DNA of 57,137 nt. Origin: Acidobacteriota bacterium. Lineage in GTDB: Bacteria; Acidobacteriota; Terriglobia; Terriglobales; Acidobacteriaceae. Where the stretch lies: NCBI GenBank assembly GCA_003225495.1, contig QIAJ01000145.1, positions 1-57,137 on the forward strand. The letters run 5' to 3'. This document shows, one piece after another, positions 49,425 to 57,045 of the stretch. Position numbers and translations under genes: made by a program. Positions within the stretch are counted from its first letter, which is position 1, and each line of letters starts with the position of its first letter. The notes under the pieces are model-generated. The model worked only from the letters and a program-made list of their open reading frames with translations, ran no database searches and was not told where the DNA came from.

Positions 49425-50948
49425 ATGTCCACCACTCCACCTTCGACCCCGGCAAAGGCCAAAGCCAGACTCGGGATCAGAGCGTGGATGAACATCGTTC
49501 TGGCTGAGTGTGAGAACGCGGCCGCAGGCCTTGACGCCGAGCCCGTGCATGACCTGCGAGTCGGGATCCGCCGTTGCCGTTCCCTCGCCGACGGTCTCCG
49601 GACGATGGACCCTGATCCCTCCTGGAAACATATGAAAAAAGCCGGGAAGACAGTTTTCCAGGCGCTTGGCGATTTGCGCGACATCCACGTGATGCAGGGG
49701 TGGATCGAGAAACTCAGCACTTCAAAACTCAGCACTTTAGACGATGGCGTCGCGAAGAAATTGCTGGACCATGTGCATTCCAATGAAGCCAAGTGTAAAC
49801 AGGATGCTTTAGATGTTCTCCGACAATTCGATCGCAAACAGTGGCGCCAATGGAGCCGGAGCCTGTCCCGCCGCGCGGCCCGCATCCGTCCCGGAAGCGT
49901 GGTATTCAAACACCTCGTCCTTGAGAAGTGGACTGCAGCCTACGACCTCCACAAGCGAGCCGTGCACTCCCGCTCTCAAATCGCATGGCACGAACTCCGC
50001 ATCGGGATCAAGCGTTTCCGCTACACAGTGGAGAATTTTCTGCCACGCGAACACGCCGCCTGGGGCAGCGATCTGAAAGAATTGCAGGATCTTCTCGGCG
50101 ATGTTCACGATCTGGACGTGCTCTGGAACATGGCCATCCACATCGGGGTCTTCCCCGATCCCGAGAGCCGCACTCGTTGGGGCCAGAAGATTAATGAAGA
50201 ACGCTCTCAACGGTTGAATCGTTACCGCGAGAAAATGGTCGGCAAGCAATCGCTATGGCAGCGGTGGCGGGAGCAGCTACCGTCCGGACCTGGGTTGCGC
50301 GCAGCGGCCACCGCCCGTCTGCGAGTCTGGGCCAGCTATCTCGATCCCGACCAGGTCCACTCGGAGCGCGTCGCCCAGCTGTCACTCTCTCTATACGACG
50401 GTTTAAGAGGAGCGGGCCTATTGATGCAAGATCCCCAGCAGAATTCCCGCGCCGTATTGCAGGTAGCAGCTCTGCTGCACGATGTTGGGAAATCCAAGGG
50501 CGGCAAGGCGCACCACAAAGATTCCTTCCGAATGATTCGCAACCTGCCCTCGCCGCTCGGCTGGAGCGCACAAGAGTTGCAACTCGTTGCGGTCATCGCT
50601 CGATATCATCGCGGAGCCTTGCCGCGTGCGCGCCAGAAGAGCTTGCAACTTCTCGATCCTCCTGACGGTCGAGCCGCGCTGCAACTCGCCGGAGTGCTGC
50701 GTCTCACCAATTCTCTCGACACCCGCAACGGCATAGAACCGCGCCTCAAAGTCGGACTCGATGACAACATTGTTCTGATACAGGCGACCGGCTATTCCCC
50801 ACTCGATCCTTCGGCGGAGGAGATCGCTGCCGCGCGGCATCTTCTCGAAGTCGTACTGCGACGGCCAGTGCTGGTGCGCAGGCTGCGAGAGACTGTGCCG
50901 AGCCCAAAAGCGCAGCTCGTAGTTCGCTCTCATAGTCCGCGCTCGTAA
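49425..50948 (+). CDS. CHAD domain fused to a Ppx/GppA-type HD domain
   Basis: 507 residues from ATG 49425 (STTPPSTPAKAKARLG); the frame extends upstream without support. The CHAD domain (about 20-290) shows both conserved helical motifs, VHDLRVGIRRCRSL and WHELRIGIKRFRY, plus LGDLRDIHVM and LLGDVHDLDVLW. The second half (about 300-500) is an HD domain of the kind at the C-terminus of exopolyphosphatase: VHSERVAQLSLSL, LLHDVGKSKGGKAHHKDSF, and IARYHRGALP. The phosphatase (ASKHA) domain of Ppx is absent. CHAD domains bind polyphosphate, so a polyphosphate-binding phosphohydrolase or sensor is a reasonable inference. Confidence 0.85.
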   Translation: MSTTPPSTPAKAKARLGIRAWMNIVLAECENAAAGLDAEPVHDLRVGIRRCRSLADGLRTMDPDPSWKHMKKAGKTVFQALGDLRDIHVMQGWIEKLSTSKLSTLDDGVAKKLLDHVHSNEAKCKQDALDVLRQFDRKQWRQWSRSLSRRAARIRPGSVVFKHLVLEKWTAAYDLHKRAVHSRSQIAWHELRIGIKRFRYTVENFLPREHAAWGSDLKELQDLLGDVHDLDVLWNMAIHIGVFPDPESRTRWGQKINEERSQRLNRYREKMVGKQSLWQRWREQLPSGPGLRAAATARLRVWASYLDPDQVHSERVAQLSLSLYDGLRGAGLLMQDPQQNSRAVLQVAALLHDVGKSKGGKAHHKDSFRMIRNLPSPLGWSAQELQLVAVIARYHRGALPRARQKSLQLLDPPDGRAALQLAGVLRLTNSLDTRNGIEPRLKVGLDDNIVLIQATGYSPLDPSAEEIAAARHLLEVVLRRPVLVRRLRETVPSPKAQLVVRSHSPRS

Positions 50949-50968
50949 CTCCCGTGCCACTTCTCAAA

Positions 50969-51490
50969 ATGAAGTTTTCGCTTCATCCTTTTCCTGTGAC
51001 TCACGCAAAACTGATATTGCTCGCCGTGGCCTGGCTGCGGCGTTATCGTTGTGGAGTGGTGCTCTCCGAGCAAGCGTGCGTCGGCGGCGAGATCTCGCGC
51101 GCCGATTTTCTTGTCGATCGGGAAAAACCGTTTCGTCAGAAACCAGAAAACGGTGTCGGCTGCGAACGCTTTTATCTTGTGCCCAAAGGGTTGATTCGCG
51201 TTGAAGAGTTGCGCCCCGGCTGGGGTCTGCTCGAACTATGCGGACGGGAAATCGAGAAACTTAAGCCATCGGCTAAAAATTTGCGAACGCCAGTCGGATT
51301 CGGTTATGAAATGAACCTCTTGCTCGCCAGCCTGCGGCGAGTGGAAGTGCGCATCGAACCGCAGAGCATCACCGATTTCCTCAAGTGGAAAAATCGCATG
51401 GCCGAATACAACCGCGGTCGTCTGCCGGAAGGAATTGTTCCCGCCGAAGATGAATCCAATCTGTTTCTGGAGCCGATCTCTGGCGACTGA
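50969..51490 (+). CDS. MmcB-like protein with an apparent internal deletion
   Basis: 173 residues from ATG 50969 (a GTG at 50954 is also possible). The segments VAWLRRYRCGVVLSEQ, SRADFLVDREKPFRQKP, ERFYLVPKGLIRVEELRPGWGLLEL and GYEMNLLLASLRRVEVRIEP resemble the MmcB/DUF2161 group of restriction-endonuclease-fold proteins. In that group, as I recall it, an Asp and an E-x-K motif lie between 'VVLSEQ' and 'SRADF'; here those two are separated by only seven residues (ACVGGEI), so the nuclease core appears to be missing. It may be a degraded or repurposed copy. It follows the CHAD-HD gene by 20 bases. Confidence 0.6.
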   Translation: MKFSLHPFPVTHAKLILLAVAWLRRYRCGVVLSEQACVGGEISRADFLVDREKPFRQKPENGVGCERFYLVPKGLIRVEELRPGWGLLELCGREIEKLKPSAKNLRTPVGFGYEMNLLLASLRRVEVRIEPQSITDFLKWKNRMAEYNRGRLPEGIVPAEDESNLFLEPISGD

Positions 51491-51509
51491 TTCTCGCTTC
51501 AAGAAAAAA

Positions 51510-51535
51510 GAAACCGGGCTGGTTGGCCCGGTTTC
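51510..51535 (-). terminator. Strong intrinsic terminator for a minus-strand transcript
   Basis: A perfect 10-bp stem GAAACCGGGC (51510-51519) / GCCCGGTTTC (51526-51535), 6-base loop. Read on the minus strand it is followed by TTTTTTCTTG, a good U-tract; on the plus strand no T-run follows. The nearest minus-strand gene upstream is recR, 324 bases away. Confidence 0.8.
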
Positions 51536-51720
51536 GTGAGCGTCGGCGGGATGCGTTCACATCTCAGCACGGCGCGCTGGCCCTGGAGTTTCCTCCTCGC
51601 CAGCAAAAGTGTTCAAGGAGCGAGGATGCAGACCACAGTAATGAAGCACCTCTGCTGCCAGGAATAGCCTTAAACAAAATGTTTGGAGATATTTCCGTAA
51701 CAACCAGATTACACAACAGT
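51536..51720 (-). ncRNA. Candidate structured RNA between recR and the terminator
   Basis: The 368-base gap 51491-51858 has no gene. Directly before the terminator, the minus strand folds into GCTGGC (51604-51599) ... GCCAGC (51581-51576) enclosing GGAG-GAAA-CTCC (51596-51585), a GNRA tetraloop, with a further CCTCGC/GCGAGG alternative pairing. The start is unknown and no promoter was confidently found. It may be an independent small RNA or a long recR 3' UTR. It does not match SRP RNA, RNase P RNA or tmRNA as I know them. Confidence 0.35.
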
Positions 51721-51858
51721 TAAGTTATCCGATTGCGAAGTTCCCGGCGCCGCCATCTCTGCATCGAATCGATGATGTTCAAATTCTTGCACAATTGATG
51801 GCGCAGAGACTTGACTGTGGCGCGGCCACGGCGTAAAAGCCTTGCAGGACACCCAGAG

Positions 51859-52458
51859 CTAGACCTCCCGTCGCCCTTCCATCGCCTTCAGCATCGTGAC
51901 TTCATCGGTGTATTCGATGTCGCTGCCGACCGGAATCCCCATCGCGATCCGCGTCACTTTCAGCCCCTGACGCCGCAGCTGTTGCGCCAGATAAGTAGCA
52001 GTGGCCTCCCCTTCCACCGTAGGATTGGTGGCGAGAATCACTTCTTCAATCTGCCCTCCCGCAACGCGAGTCAAGAGATTGCCGATTCGCAGTTGTTCCG
52101 GGCCCACACCGTGCAGCGGAGAAATCGAACCATGCAGAACGTGATAGACGCCATTGAAGTGTCGTGTCTTTTCGACCGCGGCAATATTGGTCGGCTCCTC
52201 GACAACGCACACCAGTTTCTGATTGCGCGTGGGACTGATGCAGTAAACACACGGATCAACATCAGTAATGTTGTTGCACACCGAGCACAGCCGCAGATTC
52301 GCCTTGACGTCGCGCACCGCGCCCGCCAGCGCCTCAGCATCGTCGTCGGTCGACCGCAGGATATGAAATGCCAACCGCTGCGCAGTCTTGCTACCGATGC
52401 CCGGCAGCTTCTTGAGTTCATCGATGAGTCGCGTCATCGGCTCGGCAAACTTTGTCAT
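51859..52458 (-). CDS. recR: Recombination protein RecR
   Basis: 199 residues, standard length. The helix-hairpin-helix region [18 protein letters not shown], the four-cysteine zinc finger (C58, C61, C70, C73) and the Toprim segment [16 protein letters not shown] are all present, with [24 protein letters not shown] after it. RecR loads RecA at gaps with RecO/RecF. The dnaX-ybaB-recR order is widely conserved. Confidence 0.97.
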   Translation of the reverse strand: MTKFAEPMTRLIDELKKLPGIGSKTAQRLAFHILRSTDDDAEALAGAVRDVKANLRLCSVCNNITDVDPCVYCISPTRNQKLVCVVEEPTNIAAVEKTRHFNGVYHVLHGSISPLHGVGPEQLRIGNLLTRVAGGQIEEVILATNPTVEGEATATYLAQQLRRQGLKVTRIAMGIPVGSDIEYTDEVTMLKAMEGRREV

Positions 52459-52549
52459 TGGATAATTTTGTAGACGGGTAATCTGGTAATTTGAAACCGG
52501 CGACGGTCTTCTAGTAGATCGAAAAATCTCAGACTACACAATTATCAAC
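52459..52549. repeat. AT-rich ybaB-recR spacer with repeat-like sequence
   Basis: The gap contains ATAATTTTGTAGACGGG, GTAATCTGGTAATTTG and GACTACACAATTATC, i.e. related AATTA/ACC units on both arms. It is far more AT-rich than its surroundings and reads like a degenerate spacer repeat of a different type from the GGTCA family. Confidence 0.4.
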
Positions 52550-52852
52550 TTACAAGATCCCACTGAGTCCGCCCAACATTCCGCCCATGCTGGACTGCAT
52601 GGATTCATCCACCTTGCGGCCCGCTTCATTGACGGCGGCCATTACAAGATCCTGCAACATCTCAATATCACCGGCCTTTATCGCCTCCGGATCAATGACG
52701 ATCCCGAGCACCTGCTTGCGACCATCCATTTTGACCGTCACGGTGCCGCCTCCCGCGGAAGCCTCAACAACGGTTTCCTGCATCTTCTTCTGCAGCACTT
52801 CGTACTGCTGCTTGGCCTGCGACATGAGTTCTTGCAAATTGAGTCCTGGCAT
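52550..52852 (-). CDS. ybaB: YbaB/EbfC nucleoid-associated protein
   Basis: 100 residues from ATG 52852 (PGLNLQELMSQAKQQYEVLQ); the upstream frame extension is repeat sequence. VVEASAGGGTVTVKMDGRKQVLGIVIDPEAI and DLVMAAVNEAGRKVDE are the family core. It binds DNA as a dimer and shapes the nucleoid. It lies between dnaX and recR, as in most bacteria. The C-terminus is glycine/methionine-rich (SSMGGMLGGLSGIL), common in the family. Confidence 0.95.
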   Translation of the reverse strand: MPGLNLQELMSQAKQQYEVLQKKMQETVVEASAGGGTVTVKMDGRKQVLGIVIDPEAIKAGDIEMLQDLVMAAVNEAGRKVDESMQSSMGGMLGGLSGIL

Positions 52853-52867
52853 AAACCTCTTTTTACT

Positions 52868-52924
52868 GCCGAGACGCCAAATCCACCGAGAAAGATTCTT
52901 CAATGAATTTCTCTGCGTCTCGGC
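52868..52924. repeat. Long hairpin in the dnaX-ybaB spacer
   Basis: A perfect 10-bp inverted repeat GCCGAGACGC (52868-52877) / GCGTCTCGGC (52915-52924), extendable at the ends (TTTTTACT / GGTGAAAG), fills the gap inside the dnaX-ybaB-recR operon. It may be a dispersed repeat and could also attenuate or process the transcript. Confidence 0.6.
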
Positions 52925-52935
52925 GGTGAAAGTTC

Positions 52936-54723
52936 TTATGACTTCTCGCGATAGTCAATCACCGTCCGAATTTCCGCCCCGAATCTTTCCTGCATGCTGC
53001 GCACGACCGGATCCTGTTCAGCTCGGCTGCGCGCACTCCCATTCGATGACGGCCGCCGGACCGGAGCTGTCACTTGCGCGGTTCCGCCCGGCAGCACCTG
53101 TAGTTTGACCGGCCTTCCCGCCGCACCGCTGGCCGCTGCGGAGGCAATGCGTCGAGCATCAGCGGTGCACGACATGTCGATCATCGTGCTCGACGATGCG
53201 ACTTTCGCCACCAGAGAATTCCCTTCCCAGCTCCACTGCGCCCCTTCTAACATGGATACGAGCATTGGCTGGCCGCTAAGTGCAGTCAGCACCACCTCGC
53301 GAACGAACTCGACACTGATTTCGTTCTTAGCCGCCACCAGAGGTTCCGGCTCCATCTCTGCGACCGCCGATCCCATGATGACGACCGATCCGCCGGAATT
53401 GGCCTGTCTCGTCGAGCTTCCCGCAATCTCGCCGCCACCTTCCGCCTTGGGCGTATTTTTACGCGCCGAGTCCGCCGCAAAAGGCGAGACATAATTCGAT
53501 CGGGCGGGTACCTGCGGCTCCGCTCGCCGGACCTCGCTTGGGGTAGCCAGCACCGGCCTGCCTCCACTTCGCGGCGTCGCAGGCGCTGAAGGCGCGACGT
53601 CACTCAGCAATTGCTCTAAGGGGAGAAGACGCTGCGCGTGCGCCATTTTCAGCAGCCCAAGTTCCAGATGAAACCGTTGATCCTGCCGGTATCCCAACTC
53701 ACCGTGCGTGCGCAGCATGATTTGTAAATGTCGCGCCAGATCTTCTTCGCTGAACAGGTCGGCAATTCGCCCGGCACGCGAACGCTCATCTTCCGAAATC
53801 TGAAGCAGTGCGGAGTCTTTGCCCGCAATTTTCGCAACCGTCACATTCCGCAGGAAACGCACGAGTTGGCGTGCGAAGTGTGCAGGACTATGTCCTTCAC
53901 TGATCAATTCATCGACGAGAAGCAGAATCTTCTCGCTCGTACTTTCCGCCACGCCCTGCATGACGGCCTCGAGCGCTCCCGCCGGCGCCGCGCCGATCAG
54001 CCGCCGGACGGACTCCAGCGTGAGATGCTCGGCGGTCGAGGCAATCGCTTGATCGAGAATCGAAAGTGCATCGCGGATGGATCCGTCGCCAGCCTCCGCC
54101 AGCAGGGCCAAAGCGTCCTCGTCAGCCGGGATATTTTCGCGGCTTGTCAGATCGCGCAACTGGCCAAGGATGTCGGTAAATTTCACTGCCCGAAAGCTGA
54201 AATGCTGGCAGCGCGAGCGGATCGTCTGCGGGATGTCCTCGGGCTGCGTCGTGGCCAGCATAAAGACAACGTGCGACGGCGGCTCTTCAAGGGTTTTGAG
54301 CAACGCATTGAAAGCCGCATCTGTGATCTGATGTGCCTCGTCGAGGATATAAATCTTGAAACGGTCCCGTGCCGGGAGATAACGCGCCGCCTCGCGCAGT
54401 TCGCGAATTTCATCAATTCCACGGTTGGTGGCGGCGTCGATTTCAATAACGTCCACCGCATTCCCAGCACGGATCTCCGTGCAGGATTCGCACACTCCAC
54501 AGGGCTCCGGTACCGGCTTGGCCGACGAGCGGCAGTTCAACGACATGGCCAGGATGCGCGCGACCGTAGTTTTGCCGATCCCACGGTGCCCGCTGAAAAT
54601 GTAGCCATGGGCAATCCGCTCCTGCTCGATCGCATTTTTCAGGGTCTTGGTAACGTGTTCCTGGCCGATGACATCGGAGAATTTCTGCGGACGATACTTA
54701 CGGGCCAGGACCTGGTAGCTCAT
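52936..54723 (-). CDS. dnaX: DNA polymerase III subunit tau/gamma (clamp loader)
   Basis: 595 residues from ATG 54723 (SYQVLARKYRPQKFSDVIGQ). Walker A is GHRGIGKTT (45-53), the zinc module uses C64, C75, C78 and C81, and LDEAHQI is the Walker B/DEAH element; RIIGAAPAG-like sequence marks domain III. From about residue 385 a Pro/Ala/Ser-rich linker leads to the tau C-terminal domain. It assembles the replicase and loads the beta clamp. No obvious A-rich frameshift site for making gamma was seen. The -10-like TATAAT (54741-54736) lies only 12 bases before the ATG. Confidence 0.95.
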   Translation of the reverse strand: MSYQVLARKYRPQKFSDVIGQEHVTKTLKNAIEQERIAHGYIFSGHRGIGKTTVARILAMSLNCRSSAKPVPEPCGVCESCTEIRAGNAVDVIEIDAATNRGIDEIRELREAARYLPARDRFKIYILDEAHQITDAAFNALLKTLEEPPSHVVFMLATTQPEDIPQTIRSRCQHFSFRAVKFTDILGQLRDLTSRENIPADEDALALLAEAGDGSIRDALSILDQAIASTAEHLTLESVRRLIGAAPAGALEAVMQGVAESTSEKILLLVDELISEGHSPAHFARQLVRFLRNVTVAKIAGKDSALLQISEDERSRAGRIADLFSEEDLARHLQIMLRTHGELGYRQDQRFHLELGLLKMAHAQRLLPLEQLLSDVAPSAPATPRSGGRPVLATPSEVRRAEPQVPARSNYVSPFAADSARKNTPKAEGGGEIAGSSTRQANSGGSVVIMGSAVAEMEPEPLVAAKNEISVEFVREVVLTALSGQPMLVSMLEGAQWSWEGNSLVAKVASSSTMIDMSCTADARRIASAAASGAAGRPVKLQVLPGGTAQVTAPVRRPSSNGSARSRAEQDPVVRSMQERFGAEIRTVIDYREKS

Positions 54724-54735
54724 GAGGAATCTCTG

Positions 54736-54741
54736 ATTATA
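54736..54741 (-). promoter_or_regulatory. Candidate -10 box of dnaX
   Basis: Minus-strand TATAAT with a TG two bases upstream, 12 bases before the dnaX ATG. It predicts a leader of only a few bases. No clear -35. Confidence 0.5.
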
Positions 54742-54877
54742 CAGTCTCGGGAAACCACCGTCCGGCACCGGAAATCGCCGGATTCACTCCCTAAAATCGC
54801 CCATGGTCCTTGCGCAGAGCAGCCCGGCGCGGTAGGCTTCTTCACTGGGTTTTGCTTGGACGACTGAGGAGACTGGT

Positions 54878-55234
54878 ATGCAACTGCGAATGAGCACCCG
54901 TACCGTGGATGGCGTGCTGGTAGTGGACTGTAGCGGCCGCGTCGTGTTCGGCGAGGAGTCTGCAAGCCTGCGGGACAATGTGAAAAAGTTGTTGACTGGC
55001 ACTCCCAAAGTCGTGCTCAATCTGCGTGACGTAAATTACATCGACTCCGGCGGTCTGGGAACGCTGGTGTCGCTCTTCACCACTGCCCGCAACGCAGGCG
55101 GCGCCTTGAAACTCTCCAGTCTCACCCAGCGCGTGGACGATCTCCTTCAGGTCACCAAGCTGGTCACGATCTTTGAAGTATTCGAGAACGAACAAGCTGC
55201 GGTCCAATCCTTCAAGTCCGGCGTGGCCGCATAA
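54878..55234 (+). CDS. STAS-domain anti-sigma factor antagonist-like protein
   Basis: 118 residues, a single STAS domain. VVDCSGRVVFGEESASLRDNV begins the fold, and NYIDSGGLGTLVSL carries the serine (S57) that partner kinases phosphorylate in SpoIIAA/RsbV proteins. It would act in a partner-switching pathway. No kinase or sigma factor is adjacent. GGAG lies 7 bases before the ATG. It is followed by the YeiH-like gene 35 bases later. Confidence 0.9.
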   Translation: MQLRMSTRTVDGVLVVDCSGRVVFGEESASLRDNVKKLLTGTPKVVLNLRDVNYIDSGGLGTLVSLFTTARNAGGALKLSSLTQRVDDLLQVTKLVTIFEVFENEQAAVQSFKSGVAA

Positions 55235-55269
55235 ACTTTCCCGGGCTTCTTTCGGTTCCGGACTCTTGC

Positions 55270-56193
55270 ATGATCCCGAAAATATTGTTTCTGTTGGCTC
55301 TGGGGTTTGCTGCCAGCGGGTGGCCTTCTCCGCCTCTTGCGCTCGCGATTGGCTTGGCCTTCGGACTACTTTTCAAAAATCCTTTCGCTACTTCCGCCGC
55401 CAGGTATTCACGTTCCCTACTTCAGGCGAGTGTGGTCGGTCTCGGCTTCGGGATGAATCTGCACGAGGTCGTGCGAGCCGGACGCAGCGGTTTCGTTTAT
55501 ACCCTCTTAGGCATTGCTTTCGCCATGACCGCCGGAATGGCTCTGGGTCTGCTGCTCAAAGTAAGTCGCAAGCCGGCATTCTTGATTTCCACCGGCACCG
55601 CGATCTGCGGAGGAAGCGCCATCGCCGCCGTCGGCCCCGTAGCCGGAGCCAGCAGTGAAGATATGGCCGTTTCGATGGGAACGATCTTTGTGCTGAACTC
55701 GGTCGCCCTCTTGACGTTTCCATTCATCGGTCTCTATCTCAAACTAAGCCAGTCGCAGTTTGGCCTTTGGGTCGCCCTCGCCATCCACGACACCAGTTCG
55801 GTCGTGGGAGCCGCCGCCAAATACGGCGCCGCTGCTCTGGCCGTCGGCACCACCGTTAAGCTGGCCCGCGCGCTTTGGATCGTCCCCCTTACACTCGCAA
55901 CCGCGCTCGCCCGTCACACGAAAGCCAAAATCCAGTGGCCCTGGTTCATCGCACTCTTCTGCCTGGCTGCCGTATTGAATACTTACGTAGGCGCGGGAGC
56001 GTCTATTTATCCGTGGCTCAGCAAAACCGCTCGTGTCGGCATGACCGTAACTCTTTTCCTGATCGGAAGCACAATCTCGATCGCCACGCTGAAGCGCGTC
56101 GGCCCGCGCCCGCTGCTGCAAGGGATTCTGCTGTGGCTGTTGGTCTCGGTGACCTCACTGTGGTTGATCCGTATGGGATGGATCAGCATTTAA
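55270..56193 (+). CDS. YeiH-family (UPF0324) putative sulfate exporter
   Basis: 307 residues, about nine to ten helices. The diagnostic stretch GTAICGGSAIAAVGPVAGAS and the later WVALAIHDTSSVVGAAAKYG, with KLARALWIVPL, identify the family. The 'sulfate exporter' label is weakly supported experimentally; YeiH is induced by sulfonate/cysteine signals in some bacteria. Whether it works with the sulfur-type ABC operon 6 kb away is unknown. Confidence 0.9.
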   Translation: MIPKILFLLALGFAASGWPSPPLALAIGLAFGLLFKNPFATSAARYSRSLLQASVVGLGFGMNLHEVVRAGRSGFVYTLLGIAFAMTAGMALGLLLKVSRKPAFLISTGTAICGGSAIAAVGPVAGASSEDMAVSMGTIFVLNSVALLTFPFIGLYLKLSQSQFGLWVALAIHDTSSVVGAAAKYGAAALAVGTTVKLARALWIVPLTLATALARHTKAKIQWPWFIALFCLAAVLNTYVGAGASIYPWLSKTARVGMTVTLFLIGSTISIATLKRVGPRPLLQGILLWLLVSVTSLWLIRMGWISI

Positions 56194-56206
56194 CTCGCAG
56201 GAAAAA

Positions 56207-56962
56207 CTAATTGAGGTCGGAGAGCTCCAGCGGCGTCCCTGACATCGATCCACCGCCAGGAATATCCACCGTTACCAGCGTACGAATCTGTCCGGCCGTG
56301 AAGTCATAGGTCTGATCGATCAATCTTGCCTTCGTAAGATCCGTCGATCGGGTCACGATTATTTCGTAAGTCGCAGCCGCCACATTCTGATAGTCGCTCG
56401 CCTGTTCGTAGCCAAGGCTGGCAATGGTTGGAGTTGCATTCGTGATATTCGAGCCGGGCGGGACGATATAAACGTCCACATGGGCGGGCTCGTTTTGTTG
56501 CACATCGACTGGATCTGGCGCGGAATGAATCACTCGCACCTTGATGTTGCCGGACTGCGGTGGACTATTGTTATCGGTCTTCAGCAGGGCGGCGATCGAA
56601 GGCGGGGTATTGGGCGGAGGAGCAGGGGACAATTCCACGGCGAGCAATGTGTATTCCGTCTGGCTCGCAAAACCCGCCGTGGCATTGATCAGATCATCTG
56701 TTGTTCCCGTGCTTCGAAACTCCACCCGGTGATTGCCGGCCGTGAGAGTGAGATAGTCGCTCGCCGGCGAAAGACCTCCGAAGGTCAGATTCGTTGCAAC
56801 GGTTTTTCCGTCGACTGCAACGTCTAGACCCAATGCGTCCGGAGACGCATGCACAAATCGCACCTTGGAGTGATCCGTGCCACAACTCATGATGAGTGCG
56901 CAACTGGCGCCAAGCATGAGAACACCACTAATACTTTTCAATCGACGAAGCACCTTATTCAC
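56207..56962 (-). CDS. DUF4397-domain lipoprotein
   Basis: 251 residues from the GTG at 56962 (NKVLRRLKSISGVLML); the open frame upstream to 57088 has no support. A lipoprotein signal ends in LIMSCGTD, with lipidation at the cysteine. The mature part has two DUF4397 units starting VRFVHASPDALGLDVAVDG and VRVIHSAPDPVDVQQ, extracellular beta-sandwich repeats of unknown role. It is common in acidobacteria and Bacteroidetes. Probably anchored in the outer or inner membrane facing outward. Confidence 0.85.
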   Translation of the reverse strand: MNKVLRRLKSISGVLMLGASCALIMSCGTDHSKVRFVHASPDALGLDVAVDGKTVATNLTFGGLSPASDYLTLTAGNHRVEFRSTGTTDDLINATAGFASQTEYTLLAVELSPAPPPNTPPSIAALLKTDNNSPPQSGNIKVRVIHSAPDPVDVQQNEPAHVDVYIVPPGSNITNATPTIASLGYEQASDYQNVAAATYEIIVTRSTDLTKARLIDQTYDFTAGQIRTLVTVDIPGGGSMSGTPLELSDLN

Positions 56963-57018
56963 TCTCCTGAAGCGTTCCTGCCGGGATGGTCTTTCGCTCC
57001 CATGCGGCTCCTGACTTC

Positions 57019-57024
57019 TATAAT
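57019..57024 (+). promoter_or_regulatory. Candidate -10 box upstream of the last gene
   Basis: Perfect TATAAT, 21 bases before the GTG at 57046. No convincing -35 at 17 bases. Confidence 0.35.
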
Positions 57025-57045
57025 CTGCAGTACATCGTAATCCCC

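Noticed and set aside
51540-51620. RNase P RNA or SRP RNA
   Set aside because: GAGGAAAC-like bases are present, but the other universal motifs and the required length are absent.
53728-54867. Long open plus-strand frame (about 379 codons) opposite dnaX
   Set aside because: Antisense to a certain dnaX; composition is that of a shadow frame.
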